A DNA stretch of 64,000 nucleotides from Guyparkeria hydrothermalis (GCF_023555385.1 NZ_JAJSED010000001.1:1364001-1428000), one strand, 5' to 3'; counted from the first letter of the stretch, positions 24,249 through 34,357 are shown. Notes: generated by a model from the letters alone, not told the origin. Program-made: numbers and translations.

Positions 24249-24902
24249 TCAAGCCAAGGACCCCGGCAGCAGTGGAACGAACGACACCAGATCGTACCAG
24301 CGCGTCTGATATTCGGTATCGGAAAGCCGGGTGATCACGGTCAGCTTCTGCCCACCACCCTGCGCACCGACCGGTATCACCAGCCGGCCGCCGATCGCGA
24401 GCTGCTCCTTGAGTTCCGGCGGTACCGCATCGGGGGCGGCCGTCACCACGATGGCTTCGAACGGCGCCTGCGAGGGCCAGCCCTTGAAACCATCCCGGTG
24501 CATGTAGCGGATATTGAGCAGCCCCAGTTGCCGGTGACGGGCCTTCGCCTGATCGAGAAACGCCCCGATCCGCTCGACGGTGAACACCGACTGGCACAGC
24601 TGAGCGAGCACCGCCGCCTGGTAGCCCGAGCCGGTCCCCACCTCGAGCACACGCTTGAGATGACGCTCACCGGCCATCACGAGTTCCGTCATGCGCGCCA
24701 CGATATACGGTTGCGAGAGGGTCTGCCCCTGGCCGATCGGCAGGGAGCAATCCTCATAGGCGCGCACGCTCTGCACCTCGTCGACGAACGCCTCGCGTGG
24801 CACAGACGCCATCGCCTTGAGCACCGGCTTCGACCGAATACCCTGCGACTCGAGCCGTTCGAGCATCGTCTGGCGAGCCCATTGGTAGTTGCGTTGAATC
24901 AC
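24249..24902 (-). CDS. pcm: Protein-L-isoaspartate O-methyltransferase
   Basis: 217 residues. The SAM-binding motif VLEVGTGSGYQAAVLAQL is intact, as are the family segments VPREAFV, ALPIGQG-like LPIGQGQTLSQPYIVARMTEL, and VTAAPDAVPPELKEQLAIGGRLVIPVG. The enzyme methylates L-isoaspartyl residues in aged proteins, starting their repair. The start is GTG with GAGGGAG upstream, 10 bp after the surE stop codon. The surE-pcm pairing is conserved and both relate to stationary-phase survival with rpoS nearby. Confidence 0.95.
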   Translation of the reverse strand: MIQRNYQWARQTMLERLESQGIRSKPVLKAMASVPREAFVDEVQSVRAYEDCSLPIGQGQTLSQPYIVARMTELVMAGERHLKRVLEVGTGSGYQAAVLAQLCQSVFTVERIGAFLDQAKARHRQLGLLNIRYMHRDGFKGWPSQAPFEAIVVTAAPDAVPPELKEQLAIGGRLVIPVGAQGGGQKLTVITRLSDTEYQTRWYDLVSFVPLLPGSLA

Positions 24903-24912
24903 CGGCTCTCCC

Positions 24913-25653
24913 TCAAGCCAGCCAATGTTCGAGTGCAGGCATTGTCTCGTGACGCGTCATGTCGAAATGGATCGGCGTCACCGAGACCCAACCGGACGCC
25001 AACGCGTGGAAGTCGGTGCCCTCGCCGGCATCCTCCGCCTCGCCGGCGGCACCGATCCAGACGATCTCGCGACCACGTGGATCGGTGTCCCGCACCAGCT
25101 GCCCGGAGGGGTGACGGCGCCCGAGCCGCGTCGCTTTGACGCCACCGATCTCGTCCAGCGGCGCATCCGGCACGTTGATATTGAGCAGCGTGTAGGCGGG
25201 CAACGGATGGTTGCCCAGCCGGCGGATCAGCCATTCCACCCAATGTGCCGCCGATTCGAGGTATTCCGGGGCGAACGACTGGCAGGAGGCGGCGATCGCC
25301 GGCAGGCCCAGTGCACGACCCTCGCTGGCCGCGGCCACGGTACCCGAGTAGAGGACGTCGTCACCGAGGTTCGCACCGTGGTTGATGCCCGAGACCACCA
25401 GGTCCGGCATTTCCGGCAGCAGCCCCTTGATGCCCAGGTGCACACAGTCGGACGGTGTGCCGTCGATCACCCACAGCCGCTCCTCCAGCTGACGCGGACG
25501 CAGCGGGCGGGAGAGCGTGAGGCTGTTGGAGGCACCGCTGCGATCGCGGTCCGGGGCAACGATGGTGACAGTGGCGAACCGGGCCAGTCGTTCGGCAAGT
25601 ATGTTGAGTCCCGGGGAAAGGTAGCCGTCGTCGTTGCTTAGAAGAATATGCAT
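24913..25653 (-). CDS. surE: 5'/3'-nucleotidase SurE
   Basis: 246 residues. Starts MHILLSNDDGYLSPG, the metal-binding N-terminal motif of SurE, followed by VAPDRDRSGASNSLTL and the conserved VVSGINHGANLGDDVLYSGTVAAASEG. SurE is a cytoplasmic metal-dependent phosphatase acting on nucleoside monophosphates, important in stationary phase. The start is fixed by the MHILLSNDDG motif; the ribosome site is weak (GAG). First gene of the surE-pcm-yqaA-nlpD run, divergent from smrB with 158 bp between. Confidence 0.96.
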   Translation of the reverse strand: MHILLSNDDGYLSPGLNILAERLARFATVTIVAPDRDRSGASNSLTLSRPLRPRQLEERLWVIDGTPSDCVHLGIKGLLPEMPDLVVSGINHGANLGDDVLYSGTVAAASEGRALGLPAIAASCQSFAPEYLESAAHWVEWLIRRLGNHPLPAYTLLNINVPDAPLDEIGGVKATRLGRRHPSGQLVRDTDPRGREIVWIGAAGEAEDAGEGTDFHALASGWVSVTPIHFDMTRHETMPALEHWLA

Positions 25654-25811
25654 GGATTGCTCGTTTCGATTCCGAAGGTCGCGACCCAAACGGGCCGCGA
25701 CGGGTGCTCCCGCAAGGATACCGCCTGCCGGTCGGCAATTCAGCCCGAAAGTGGGACCTCGGCACCCGTCGTTGATGGCACCGACCCTCACCGGGGCGCT
25801 ATCATGCCTCC

Positions 25812-26360
25812 ATGAGCGACCAGTCACGCATCGACCCCGAGGATCGCGCCCTGTTTCTCGATGCCGTCGGCCCTGTCGACCCGGTCGAGGACGAGCGCGT
25901 CGAACCCGAGCGCCCGCGCGTCAGCGCCCGTCCGCGACGCGAGGCCGGCTTCGACGAGATGATCGACGAAGTGGCCTTCAGCGATCTGGCCGACGCACCG
26001 GAACAGGGTGAACAGGTCCAGTATGTCCGTCCGGGCGTGCAGAAGGCGATACTGCGCAAGCTAAAGCGCGGCGGTTATAGCGTCGCGGCCTCGCTCGACC
26101 TGCACGGCCTGACCGTCGACGAGGCCCGCAACGAGGTGGGCGCCTTCATCCGCAGCGAGCGAGGCGAGCTCCGTCGCTGCGTACGCATCGTCCATGGCAA
26201 GGGCTATCGCTCCGCCGATGGCCAGCCGGTCCTGAAGACCCTGCTCAATCGCTGGCTTCCCCAGCGCGACGACGTGGTCGCCTTCTGCTCCGCCCCGCCG
26301 CACGACGGCGGCACCGGCGCGCTCTACGTGTTGTTGCGCCGCCTCAACCCGGGCGACTGA
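25812..26360 (+). CDS. smrB: Smr-domain endonuclease SmrB (YfcN-like)
   Basis: 182 residues, close to E. coli SmrB. A charged N-terminal extension (DEDRALF-like start, later VQYVRPGVQ) precedes a Smr domain from about residue 95, with SLDLHGLTVDEAR and the glycine motif VHGKGYRSADG. The N-terminal YVRP segment followed by KLKRGGY is shared with SmrB/YfcN and contacts the ribosome in that family. SmrB is recruited to collided ribosomes and cleaves the mRNA between them, triggering rescue. It stands alone; the next gene is convergent, one base away. Confidence 0.85.
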   Translation: MSDQSRIDPEDRALFLDAVGPVDPVEDERVEPERPRVSARPRREAGFDEMIDEVAFSDLADAPEQGEQVQYVRPGVQKAILRKLKRGGYSVAASLDLHGLTVDEARNEVGAFIRSERGELRRCVRIVHGKGYRSADGQPVLKTLLNRWLPQRDDVVAFCSAPPHDGGTGALYVLLRRLNPGD

Positions 26361-26361
26361 C

Positions 26362-26868
26362 CTAGCCCTCTGACGGCCGCGACCGATCCACGGCAAACGG
26401 CAACCGCAACAGGTAGGCGCCCTCGGTACTGTGAATGGTCAGGTTCGCCAGCCAGTCACTGCGGTCCGTGGTGCAGACCGGCAGGATGACGGTCGCCTGG
26501 TAGTGGCCATCGGCGAGCCGCTCCAGCCGGTAGGCGTTGATCCCCATGTCCATGTCGACCATCTCGAAATCGACTCGGACCGAGCCGACCGAACGGGCTG
26601 CTTCGCCCAGCGGTTCGACGGTAAAGTCGAACTTCTTCAGGGGCGCCACCGTCGCCGGCATGGCGACTCGGAAGTCGCCCAGGTCGTCGATCGTGATCGT
26701 ACAGCCCTCGCCTTTCAGCTGGCAGTCGTCCGGCGTCTCGACCTGAGTCAGCGTCCCGGTGACCGGCACGTCCGTGGATAGCTTGCTGGGCGCCCGCCCC
26801 CACAGATAGGTCATCACGCCCAGGATCAGGAGGGTGGCGACCAGCCACTTCGCCTGCTTCATGCTCAT
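26362..26868 (-). CDS. Membrane-anchored periplasmic FixH-like protein, function unknown
   Basis: 168 residues. An N-terminal hydrophobic anchor (about 7-22) is followed by a periplasmic beta-rich domain. A CxxxxxxC pair (DDCQLKGEGC, about 45-54) could form a disulfide. The C-terminal half (DMDMGINAYRLERLADGHYQATVILPVCT) resembles the FixH-like beta-sandwich found in many proteobacteria. No activity is known. The start was set at the ATG with GAGGAGA upstream; a GTG overlapping the stop of the previous gene (GTGA) is the alternative. It ends the minus-strand run argJ-Nudix. Confidence 0.6.
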   Translation of the reverse strand: MSMKQAKWLVATLLILGVMTYLWGRAPSKLSTDVPVTGTLTQVETPDDCQLKGEGCTITIDDLGDFRVAMPATVAPLKKFDFTVEPLGEAARSVGSVRVDFEMVDMDMGINAYRLERLADGHYQATVILPVCTTDRSDWLANLTIHSTEGAYLLRLPFAVDRSRPSEG

Positions 26869-26885
26869 TCGTCTCTCCTCACGAC

Positions 26886-27869
26886 TCACCAGAAGGCCGA
26901 GATGCCGGCCACGCCAAACCCGCCGCGGCGCCAGATACGCGGCAGATCATCGGTAGCGACACCACCGAGCGCATAGACCGGCATGGAGGCGGCCGCAGCC
27001 AGCTCGGCGAAGGCCGACCAGCCAATGCCCGGCACGCCCGGATGCGTTCCCGTTTCCCGTACGGGCGAGACGGTGACGAGATCGACGGTCAGCTCAACGG
27101 CACGGTCAAGCGTGGCCCGATCGTGCACGGCCGCGGTAACCAGATGACCCGACGCCTGCCACTCCCGCACCTTCGCGACGGAGACGGACGTGAGCCGGGC
27201 ATGATTCAGATGCAGCCCGACGCGGGGGTCGAGCCCCTCCGGAAGCGGCCGTTCAGTGGACGGATTGACCAGCGGCCAGTGGCCCGCCGCCAGCACCGCC
27301 CGGGCCAGCGCCGGCCAGGGCACCTCCATTGCGCCGACCGACGCCCCGGGACGCAGGTTGACCAGCATCGGCGCGGGCAGCGAGCGCAGTTGCGACTCGA
27401 CTCGAGCCTGCCATGCCACGAACCCGTCCGCGCCGACAGGCGGCGTGATGGCGAGGCAACGCGGCAATACGAGCGCGTTGATCAGGCCACGATTGGCCGG
27501 CGGCATCGCGGCCAGCCACTCGCCTCGGTCATCGCGGCCGAGTGGCTCGGCCGCGAGCGCCTGCCCCTCGGCCGAGCGAGGCTGGCCGAGCCAGTCGGTC
27601 ACCTCAAAACCAATCAGTCGCAAATGCCGGTCGGGATAATCCCAGTCAAGCGTGATCAATCGCCTCGCCCGACGCACGCGGATACCGATCTCCTCGGCCA
27701 ACTCACGGTCGAGCGCCGCGCGCAGGGTCTCCTCGGGCCGGCGCTTGCCACCCGGGAACGCGCGCATGCCCGCCAGGTGCTTGTCGTCCGGGCGGACTTC
27801 CGTCCAGACGCGGCCGTCCGGCTGGCGCAGCAGGCCGAGGACGATGTCGATCCGTGGCGTTGCCGTCAC
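26886..27869 (-). CDS. Nudix hydrolase (MutT-like) fused to a thiamine-phosphate-synthase-like domain
   Basis: 327 residues. The N-terminal Nudix domain contains a complete Nudix box, GKRRPEE...RELAEEIGI (about 41-63), preceded by KHLAGMRAFPGGK as in 8-oxo-dGTP diphosphatase MutT. The C-terminal half (about 175-327) is a TIM-barrel ThiE/TenI-like domain ending YALGGVATDDL and GVAGISAFW. This fusion is widespread in beta- and gammaproteobacteria, usually next to argJ as here. The first domain likely sanitises oxidised dGTP; the role of the second is unclear. The start is GTG, 2 bp after the argJ stop codon. Confidence 0.88.
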   Translation of the reverse strand: MTATPRIDIVLGLLRQPDGRVWTEVRPDDKHLAGMRAFPGGKRRPEETLRAALDRELAEEIGIRVRRARRLITLDWDYPDRHLRLIGFEVTDWLGQPRSAEGQALAAEPLGRDDRGEWLAAMPPANRGLINALVLPRCLAITPPVGADGFVAWQARVESQLRSLPAPMLVNLRPGASVGAMEVPWPALARAVLAAGHWPLVNPSTERPLPEGLDPRVGLHLNHARLTSVSVAKVREWQASGHLVTAAVHDRATLDRAVELTVDLVTVSPVRETGTHPGVPGIGWSAFAELAAAASMPVYALGGVATDDLPRIWRRGGFGVAGISAFW

Positions 27870-27871
27870 GA

Positions 27872-29101
27872 TCAGGAACGGTACTCGGCGTTGATCTTGA
27901 CGTAGTCGTAGGAGAAGTCGCAGGTCCAGACCTGATCGACGGCCGAGCCGCGGCCGAGATCGACATGCATGGTGATCTCGGGCTCTGCCATCACCGCGGC
28001 GGCCTCGGCCTCGACGTACTCCGGGTCTCGGCCACCATTCACCACGACACGCACGTCACCCAGCCAGAGGCTGACCTTGCCCACATCCAGATCGTCGATA
28101 CCGGCATTGCCCACGGCAGCGAGGATACGCCCGAGGTTGGGATCGGAGGCGAACAGCGCCGTCTTGACCAGCGGGCTGTGGGCGATCGCCTTGCCCGCCA
28201 GCCGGCACTCGGCGCGGTCACGCCCGCCACTGACCTCGATGGTGACGAACTTGGTCGCGCCTTCGCCGTCCCGCGCAAGCGACTGGGCGAGGAACACCGC
28301 CACCTCGGCCACCGCATCACGCAGCGGGGCATAGTTGGGGTCGTCGATGCTCGAGACCTCGAGACTGCCCTCCCGGCCGTTCGCGATCAGCATGAAGGCA
28401 TCGTTGGTCGAGGTGTCGCCATCCACGGTCACCCGATTGAAGCTTTCCTCGGTGATCTCGAGGAGCATGGCCTGCAGCACCGGCTTGGGCACCTGCGCGT
28501 CGATGCCCATGTAGCCGAGCATGGTCGCCATGTTCGGATGGATCATCCCGGAACCCTTGGCAATGCCGGTGACCGTCACCGACGCCCCGCCGATCACGCG
28601 GGTCAACGACCGCCCTTTCGGAATGGTGTCCGTGGTCATGATCGCCGAGGCGGCGCGCAGCCAGTTGTCCTCCACGGCCTCGGCCACCGCTGCGGGCAAC
28701 GCATCGATGATCTTCTCGGACGGCAGGGTCTCCATGATCACGCCGGTCGAAAACGGCCAGACGGCCCGGTCATCACAGCCCAGCCGGTGGGCGAGTGCGT
28801 GACAGACGGCTTCGGCTCGCGCCATGCCGTCGGCGCCGGTACCGGCGTTGGCATTGCCGGTGTTGATCACCAATGCGCGCGGCTCGACATCGCTAAAGCG
28901 ACGCTCGCGGCACATGATCACCGGGGCGGCGCAGTAGCGGTTCTGCGTGAACACACCGGCCATGGTCGCCCCCTCAGGCAACAGCATCACGGCGAGGTCG
29001 TCACGATTGGCCTTGCGTACCCCAGCCCGGGTGATGCCGATACGGATACCGGGAACGGGCCGCAGTTCCCCGTCGGCCGGGGCGGTCAATCCAACGCTCA
29101 T
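27872..29101 (-). CDS. argJ: Bifunctional ornithine acetyltransferase/N-acetylglutamate synthase ArgJ
   Basis: 409 residues. The self-cleavage motif is present: NMATML within GSGMIHPNMATMLGYMG; cleavage before the Thr releases the alpha and beta chains and makes Thr the nucleophile. Other family segments are VVINTGNANAGTG and VDGDTSTNDAFMLIANG. ArgJ transfers the acetyl group from N-acetylornithine to glutamate, closing the acetyl cycle in arginine synthesis; many versions also use acetyl-CoA. It is followed almost directly by the Nudix fusion gene, implying cotranscription. Confidence 0.96.
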   Translation of the reverse strand: MSVGLTAPADGELRPVPGIRIGITRAGVRKANRDDLAVMLLPEGATMAGVFTQNRYCAAPVIMCRERRFSDVEPRALVINTGNANAGTGADGMARAEAVCHALAHRLGCDDRAVWPFSTGVIMETLPSEKIIDALPAAVAEAVEDNWLRAASAIMTTDTIPKGRSLTRVIGGASVTVTGIAKGSGMIHPNMATMLGYMGIDAQVPKPVLQAMLLEITEESFNRVTVDGDTSTNDAFMLIANGREGSLEVSSIDDPNYAPLRDAVAEVAVFLAQSLARDGEGATKFVTIEVSGGRDRAECRLAGKAIAHSPLVKTALFASDPNLGRILAAVGNAGIDDLDVGKVSLWLGDVRVVVNGGRDPEYVEAEAAAVMAEPEITMHVDLGRGSAVDQVWTCDFSYDYVKINAEYRS

Positions 29102-29131
29102 GCCTAACTATCTCCTAAATGATTGTCTCGC

Positions 29132-30454
29132 TCAGCCACCACCGAGCGCCATGTTCAGCAACTGGTTGGCGGATGTGCCGTTCAGTTCGAGATTGCCCTG
29201 GCGGAAGTCGACGGTGGTCTTGACCACGTTGTCCTCGACCGCGATCCAGCCCTGGGCGACCAAGGGGGCGAGTTGCTCCTCGACCTGCCCGGCACGCCCC
29301 TGTGCGGCTGCCTGCTTTTCCAGCAGGGCGAGCGGCATCTTCAGGCTGCCCTCGACCGCCATCGCGCTGATCAGGGCCATCCACATCATCGGGTTGGGTT
29401 CGCCCTTGACCACGCCGGCCGGCACCTCGACGGATAGCGCCATTTCGGTATCGCCTTCCGCGGTCGTGGCCTGGAGCGGATCAATGGCAATGCGCGGACC
29501 ACGGCTCAGCAGTGCCGGCAGTTCCTCGCGCATCACCTGGGCAACGGCCTGCTCGACGTCAGCACCGCTGGCTGCCAGCTCCTGAAGCTCCTCGATGCGT
29601 TCGGCGATGGTGCGCACCGCCTCGGCATCGAGACGCTCGACCGCCAGGCGCATCCGCGCATTGCGGAACGATTCGCCCTCGATGGTCGCCTCGCCCACCT
29701 GGTAGTCGATCGCGAAACGGAACAGATCGTCCTCGCGGCTCGAATCGAAACCGACGGTCAGATCCTCGATCGAAGCGGTGCCGTCGGGCTCCGCGACCTG
29801 CATGCTGTCGACCGACATGCGACCTTCGCTATCCCAGACGAAGCCGTCGTCGGCAACCTTGCCGGAGGCGACCAGCCGCAGTCCCTCGGCGGTGGCACGG
29901 GCACCGGCCTCGACCCCTTCGGCCTGTTCGTCGACCGCGAGGCGTTCGCTCTCGATGGCGTAGTCGAATCCGCCGTCGGCCGAAGTCTCGAGCATCAGGT
30001 CGGCCCCGGAAAACGTAACGCCTTCGCGGTCGACCATCGGCACGCGCCCGGTGGAGCGCGTCCCACCGGTCGGATACAACGCGGTGGTGAGAGTGAACTC
30101 CGCCTCATCGCCGAACACCTCGGCCAGCTGACCACGCAGCAGCGGATCGGCCGGCTCCCAACGGGTATGCACGGTGGCGTAGCGTCCGTCGAGTCCCGGC
30201 AGCTGGTCGATGCGATGGGTCAGCTTCACCCGCACCGGCTCCTGTTCGGGCAGATGCAGCAACAGCTCGGACTCGGCACGGGACTCGAGATAACCGCGCT
30301 GGTAGTCGGACACTTCAAGGCTCAGAGCCTGTCGCGTGCCCGGGAAGTGTTTCACCTCGGCCAGAGTCCTTTCCATGACATGCCCGGTCACGAACGGGGC
30401 GGCCGCGACAGCGGCGGCCAGCACGACCACCACGGCAAGTATCAGACGTTTCAT
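29132..30454 (-). CDS. YdgA-like DUF945 protein
   Basis: 440 residues. A hydrophobic N-terminal segment (about 3-22) serves as signal anchor. The remainder is a periplasmic, beta-rich, acidic protein with VSDYQRGYLESRAES near residue 48 and PSNPMMWMALIS-like features near the C-terminus, consistent with DUF945 (YdgA of E. coli). The C-terminal part, with LDGRYATVHTRW and repeated short strands, suggests an AsmA/TamB-like lipid-binding groove, but this is inference. Molecular function is not established. The argJ start lies 30 bp downstream. Confidence 0.78.
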   Translation of the reverse strand: MKRLILAVVVVLAAAVAAAPFVTGHVMERTLAEVKHFPGTRQALSLEVSDYQRGYLESRAESELLLHLPEQEPVRVKLTHRIDQLPGLDGRYATVHTRWEPADPLLRGQLAEVFGDEAEFTLTTALYPTGGTRSTGRVPMVDREGVTFSGADLMLETSADGGFDYAIESERLAVDEQAEGVEAGARATAEGLRLVASGKVADDGFVWDSEGRMSVDSMQVAEPDGTASIEDLTVGFDSSREDDLFRFAIDYQVGEATIEGESFRNARMRLAVERLDAEAVRTIAERIEELQELAASGADVEQAVAQVMREELPALLSRGPRIAIDPLQATTAEGDTEMALSVEVPAGVVKGEPNPMMWMALISAMAVEGSLKMPLALLEKQAAAQGRAGQVEEQLAPLVAQGWIAVEDNVVKTTVDFRQGNLELNGTSANQLLNMALGGG

Positions 30455-30543
30455 TCCCTGTCTCTCTTTCTCGGTTGTTGTTTCCTGACCACCACGGCGG
30501 TCATCCCTGCGAAACCCGCTGGGGACGAGTGTGCCACATGGCC

Positions 30544-31353
30544 CTAGATACGGTTGTCCCGCAAAAACCGCTCGAACGACAGGTTGTCGCTCACGAAACG
30601 CGACAGCCGCTCGAACACCGCCCGGTTGTCGACGGTGCCGTACGCCTCGATCGGAATGTAATGCTCGCCCGAAACGAACGGCTTGCCCAGTGGCTCGGAG
30701 ACCAGCGGCTTGCCGCAGTAGAGGCTGGTGAGCAACCGCGGCGCCTCGGTGTACACCCCGTCCTCGAAGTGGACATTAAGGACCGCCGAGCAAGCACCCA
30801 CCTGGCGGTAGAGATCGTCGAAGAAGGTGCCGGACACCAGTTGGCGCACCTGAAACCCGTCGATACGATCGATCACGTCCGCCCGGCGCCCGTCACCAAT
30901 CGAGCCGAAGAACGCCACACACTCGTCACCATCGGGGTCGAACGCCAGCGGCTGGCTGGGAAACAGATACGGCCCGAAGCGGACCTTGCCCTCAGCCAAT
31001 GCGCCCGGGTAATGCGTCTCGTAGAACGGTCGGTTGGCCGGCGAGAGATCCAGAACGAGATCGGCATGCCGGGCGGCGAACGACAGGCGCCGTGCCCGCT
31101 TGCGGGACTGCCCCCAGAGCGGTTTGCCGTTCTGGTCGTACATCTGCTCGGTCTGCAGCGCGACCTTGTAGCCGCGACGCAGCCAGGCCAGCCCGAACCC
31201 CTTGTGGATGCCGCAGAACACGAGCACCCGCTCGTGACATGTCTGCAGATCAGCGGGCAGCCCGCCCAGGACCTCCCAGGCCAGATGATCGAGCATCACG
31301 TGCCGCGAGAGGAACGTGATGCGCCCTTTCCGTCTCTTGAAAATACGCGGCAC
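30544..31353 (-). CDS. Unrecognised protein with glycosyltransferase-like features
   Basis: 269 residues, no signal peptide or membrane helix. The basic N-terminus (KRRKGRI) is followed by a region with HLAWEVL, then an alternating beta/alpha pattern. The C-terminal part around GACSAVLNVHFEDGVYTEAPRLLTSLYCGKPLVSEP looks like the donor-binding half of GT-B glycosyltransferases or the CgeB-like group (conserved E-x-P-R-L near a sugar-nucleotide site). I cannot name the family with certainty. The start is GTG with AAAGG upstream. It lies alone between secA and the DUF945 gene; a role in envelope polysaccharide is only a guess. Confidence 0.5.
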   Translation of the reverse strand: MPRIFKRRKGRITFLSRHVMLDHLAWEVLGGLPADLQTCHERVLVFCGIHKGFGLAWLRRGYKVALQTEQMYDQNGKPLWGQSRKRARRLSFAARHADLVLDLSPANRPFYETHYPGALAEGKVRFGPYLFPSQPLAFDPDGDECVAFFGSIGDGRRADVIDRIDGFQVRQLVSGTFFDDLYRQVGACSAVLNVHFEDGVYTEAPRLLTSLYCGKPLVSEPLGKPFVSGEHYIPIEAYGTVDNRAVFERLSRFVSDNLSFERFLRDNRI

Positions 31354-31409
31354 AGGCGGGCCTTTTCAGGCAGCACGGACCCGGCGTGCAGGACGGCCGG
31401 GCGCCCCAG

Positions 31410-34211
31410 TCACGACAGGCGGCCGCAGCAGTGCTTGTACTTCTTGCCCGAGCCGCAGTAACAGGGGTCGTTGCGGCCGATCTTGGGATTCTCGCGACGC
31501 ACCGGCCGGGTCGGCGCCTCACCGGCCGCCTCGCCCTGCCCTGCCTGACGGGCCGGGGCAGCCGGCTCCTCGGATTCGTCGAATGTCGAGACCGATTCGT
31601 GGCGGGTGCGCAACTGGCTCGGATCAACCCGCGGGTTGTCGACCAACTCGTCGAGCATCGAATTGATGTCGTCCTGCTCCATGCCCTCCGGCGCGGCGAT
31701 CTGCAGGCGGGTGAGCGTGCGGATGATCTCGTAGTTCATGTCGTCCAGCATTTTGCCGAACATCTCGAAGGCCTCGCGCTTGTACTCCTGCGTCGGATTC
31801 TTCTGCGCATATCCACGCAGGCCGATGCTCTGGCGCAGGTAGTCCATCGCCGCGAGATGCTCCTTCCACTGGGCATCGAGCACCTGCAGCAGCACGCCCT
31901 TCTCGAACTGGCGCAGGTTGTCTTCGCCGACCAGCTTTTCCTTGGCCTCGTAGTGACGCTGCGCGGTCTCGATGATCTTGTCGAGCAGGGTGTCGTCGGT
32001 CAGCTCGTCGTCCTCGTCCAGCCACTTCTGCAGCGGGAAGTCGAGACCGAAATCTTCCTTGAGGTGGGCGGTGAGCCCCTCGATGTCCCACATTTCCTCG
32101 AGCGCGCCGGTCGGCACGAAGCGACGGAAGCGGTCGGCAAGCACCTCGCGGCGCATCGACTCGACGATCGGCCGGGTGTCGGTGGTCGCCATGACCGCCC
32201 GGCGCTGCTCGTAGATAACCTTGCGCTGCTCGTTGGCAACATTGTCGTAGTCGAGCAAGTGCTTACGCATGTCGAAGTTGTGGCCCTCGACCTTGCGCTG
32301 GGCGTTCTCGATCGCACGCGAGACCCAAGGGTGCTCGATCGCCTCGCCCGACTTCATGCCGAGCTTCTTCATCAGGCCCGAAACGCGGTCGGAGGCGAAT
32401 ACCCGCATCAGGCTGTCCTCGAGCGACAGGAAGAAGCGGGTGGAGCCCGGATCGCCCTGACGACCGGCGCGGCCGCGCAGCTGATTGTCGACCCGACGCG
32501 ACTCGTGGCGCTCGGTACCGACCACGTGCAGGCCACCGGCCTCGAGCACCTGCTGGTGGCGCTCCTCCCACGACTTCTCGACGCGGCGCTTTTCCTCGTC
32601 CGATACCTCGGAACCCAACGCCAGGGTTTCCTGCTCGAGGTTGCCGCCCAGCACGATGTCCGTGCCCCGACCGGCCATGTTGGTGGCGATGGTCACCGCC
32701 CCCGGGCGCCCGGCCTCGGCGATGATCTCCGCCTCGCTCATGTGGTTCTTGGCGTTGAGGACGTTGTGCGGGATGCCGGCCTTCTTGAGGGCCTCGGAAA
32801 TGATCTCCGAGGCCTCGATCGAGGCGGTGCCCACCAGCGTGGGCTGACCGCGATCGCGCGCCGCCTGGACGTCCTTGGTGATCGCGTCGTATTTTTCCTG
32901 CGCGGTCAGGAAGACCAGATCACCGTGGTCGACACGCTGGATCGGCCGGTTGGTCGGGATCTGGATCACGTCCAGGCCGTAGATCTCGCCCAGCTCGCGC
33001 GCCTCGGTCTCGGCGGTACCGGTCATGCCGGCAAGCTTGGGGTAGAGGCGGAAGTAGTTCTGGAAGGTGATCGAGGCGAGGGTCTGGTTCTCCGGCTTGA
33101 TCGTCACGCCTTCCTTGGCCTCGACGGCCTGGTGCAGCCCCTCGGACCAGCGCCGACCGGCGAGCGTACGGCCGGTGAACTCGTCGACGATCACCACGTC
33201 GTCGCCCTTGACGATGTAGTCGACGTTGCGCTTGTAGATCGCGTGTGCTCGCAGGGCCGAGGTCAGGTGCGAGAGCAGCATGATGTTGTGCGAGTCGTAC
33301 AGCGACTCGCCTTCCTCGAGCAGGCCTGCCTGGATCAGCAGCTCCTCGGCCTTGTCGAAACCGCGCTCGGTGAGGAAGACCTGCTTGTTCTTCTCGTCGA
33401 CCGTGAAATCGCCGATCTCATCCTCGGTCAGCGGCGGCTCGTCGTCCTTCGGCTCCTCGCGCGCCTGCTTTTCCAGCTCCGGAATCAGGCCGTTGATCTT
33501 CAGGTAGGTGTCCGAGGAATCGGCTGCCGGGCCGGAAATGATCAGCGGGGTACGCGCCTCGTCGATCAGGATCGAGTCAACCTCGTCGACGATCGCAAAC
33601 GCCGGCTCACGCTGCATGATCTGCTCGGTCGAGAACGCCATATTGTCGCGCAGGTAGTCGAAGCCGAGCTCGTTGTTAGTCGCGTAGGTGACGTCGCAGT
33701 GATAGGCGTCACGCTTGGCGCGCGCATCCATCCCCGGCACCACCGTGCCGACGGTCAGGCCCAGCGCGGTATAGATGCGCCCCATCCATTCCGCGTCACG
33801 CTTGGCCAGGTAATCGTTGACCGTAACCACGTGCACGCCTTTCTTGGTGATGGCGTTGAGGTAGACGGCCAGTGTCGCGACCAGTGTCTTGCCCTCACCG
33901 GTCTTCATCTCGGCGACCTTGCCCTGGTGAAGCACCATGCCGCCGATCAGCTGCACGTCGAAGTGGCGCATGCCCATGACGCGCCGGCTCATCTCGCGAC
34001 AGACGGCGAATGCCTCCGGCAGCAGCGAGTCGAGGCTCTCGCCGTCGCTCCAGCGCTGATGAAATTCCTCGGTGCGTCCCTTCAGTTCCTCATCGGACAG
34101 GGCCTGCGTCGCCTCTTCGAGGGCGTTGATCTCCGTGACGCGTTTCCTCAGCTTCTTGACCTGGCGGTCATTGCGCGTACCGAAAACCTTGGCTGCAAGC
34201 GATCCAATCAT
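31410..34211 (-). CDS. secA: Protein translocase ATPase SecA
   Basis: 933 residues. Starts [16 protein letters not shown]; Walker A is [13 protein letters not shown], and the DEAD-like [21 protein letters not shown] is present, as are the preprotein cross-linking domain and the helical scaffold. The C-terminus is a SEC-C zinc motif, [16 protein letters not shown], which binds SecB and ribosomes. SecA drives Sec-dependent export through SecYEG. No secM-like arrest gene precedes it; dciA is divergent 146 bp upstream. The start was chosen by homology, since earlier codons in the frame encode no conserved residues. Confidence 0.97.
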   Translation of the reverse strand: MIGSLAAKVFGTRNDRQVKKLRKRVTEINALEEATQALSDEELKGRTEEFHQRWSDGESLDSLLPEAFAVCREMSRRVMGMRHFDVQLIGGMVLHQGKVAEMKTGEGKTLVATLAVYLNAITKKGVHVVTVNDYLAKRDAEWMGRIYTALGLTVGTVVPGMDARAKRDAYHCDVTYATNNELGFDYLRDNMAFSTEQIMQREPAFAIVDEVDSILIDEARTPLIISGPAADSSDTYLKINGLIPELEKQAREEPKDDEPPLTEDEIGDFTVDEKNKQVFLTERGFDKAEELLIQAGLLEEGESLYDSHNIMLLSHLTSALRAHAIYKRNVDYIVKGDDVVIVDEFTGRTLAGRRWSEGLHQAVEAKEGVTIKPENQTLASITFQNYFRLYPKLAGMTGTAETEARELGEIYGLDVIQIPTNRPIQRVDHGDLVFLTAQEKYDAITKDVQAARDRGQPTLVGTASIEASEIISEALKKAGIPHNVLNAKNHMSEAEIIAEAGRPGAVTIATNMAGRGTDIVLGGNLEQETLALGSEVSDEEKRRVEKSWEERHQQVLEAGGLHVVGTERHESRRVDNQLRGRAGRQGDPGSTRFFLSLEDSLMRVFASDRVSGLMKKLGMKSGEAIEHPWVSRAIENAQRKVEGHNFDMRKHLLDYDNVANEQRKVIYEQRRAVMATTDTRPIVESMRREVLADRFRRFVPTGALEEMWDIEGLTAHLKEDFGLDFPLQKWLDEDDELTDDTLLDKIIETAQRHYEAKEKLVGEDNLRQFEKGVLLQVLDAQWKEHLAAMDYLRQSIGLRGYAQKNPTQEYKREAFEMFGKMLDDMNYEIIRTLTRLQIAAPEGMEQDDINSMLDELVDNPRVDPSQLRTRHESVSTFDESEEPAAPARQAGQGEAAGEAPTRPVRRENPKIGRNDPCYCGSGKKYKHCCGRLS

Positions 34212-34357
34212 GTCATTCCCGTGAAAAGCGAAAACCACGCCGGAAGCCGCGCGGCAAATGGAAGTAAATGCGCTGAATCTTACGGCAGATGCGTGGATAA
34301 TGATAGGTACTGAGCCGGGCCGCACGCCCGCCACACTCGCAGCAGAAAGGCCGCGCG

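Noticed and set aside
31386-34313. A 975-codon open frame on the plus strand opposite secA
   Set aside because: It is a shadow of secA produced by GC-rich third positions; it has no domain, a repetitive Leu/Val/Arg/Asp composition, and the opposite strand encodes an unmistakable SecA.
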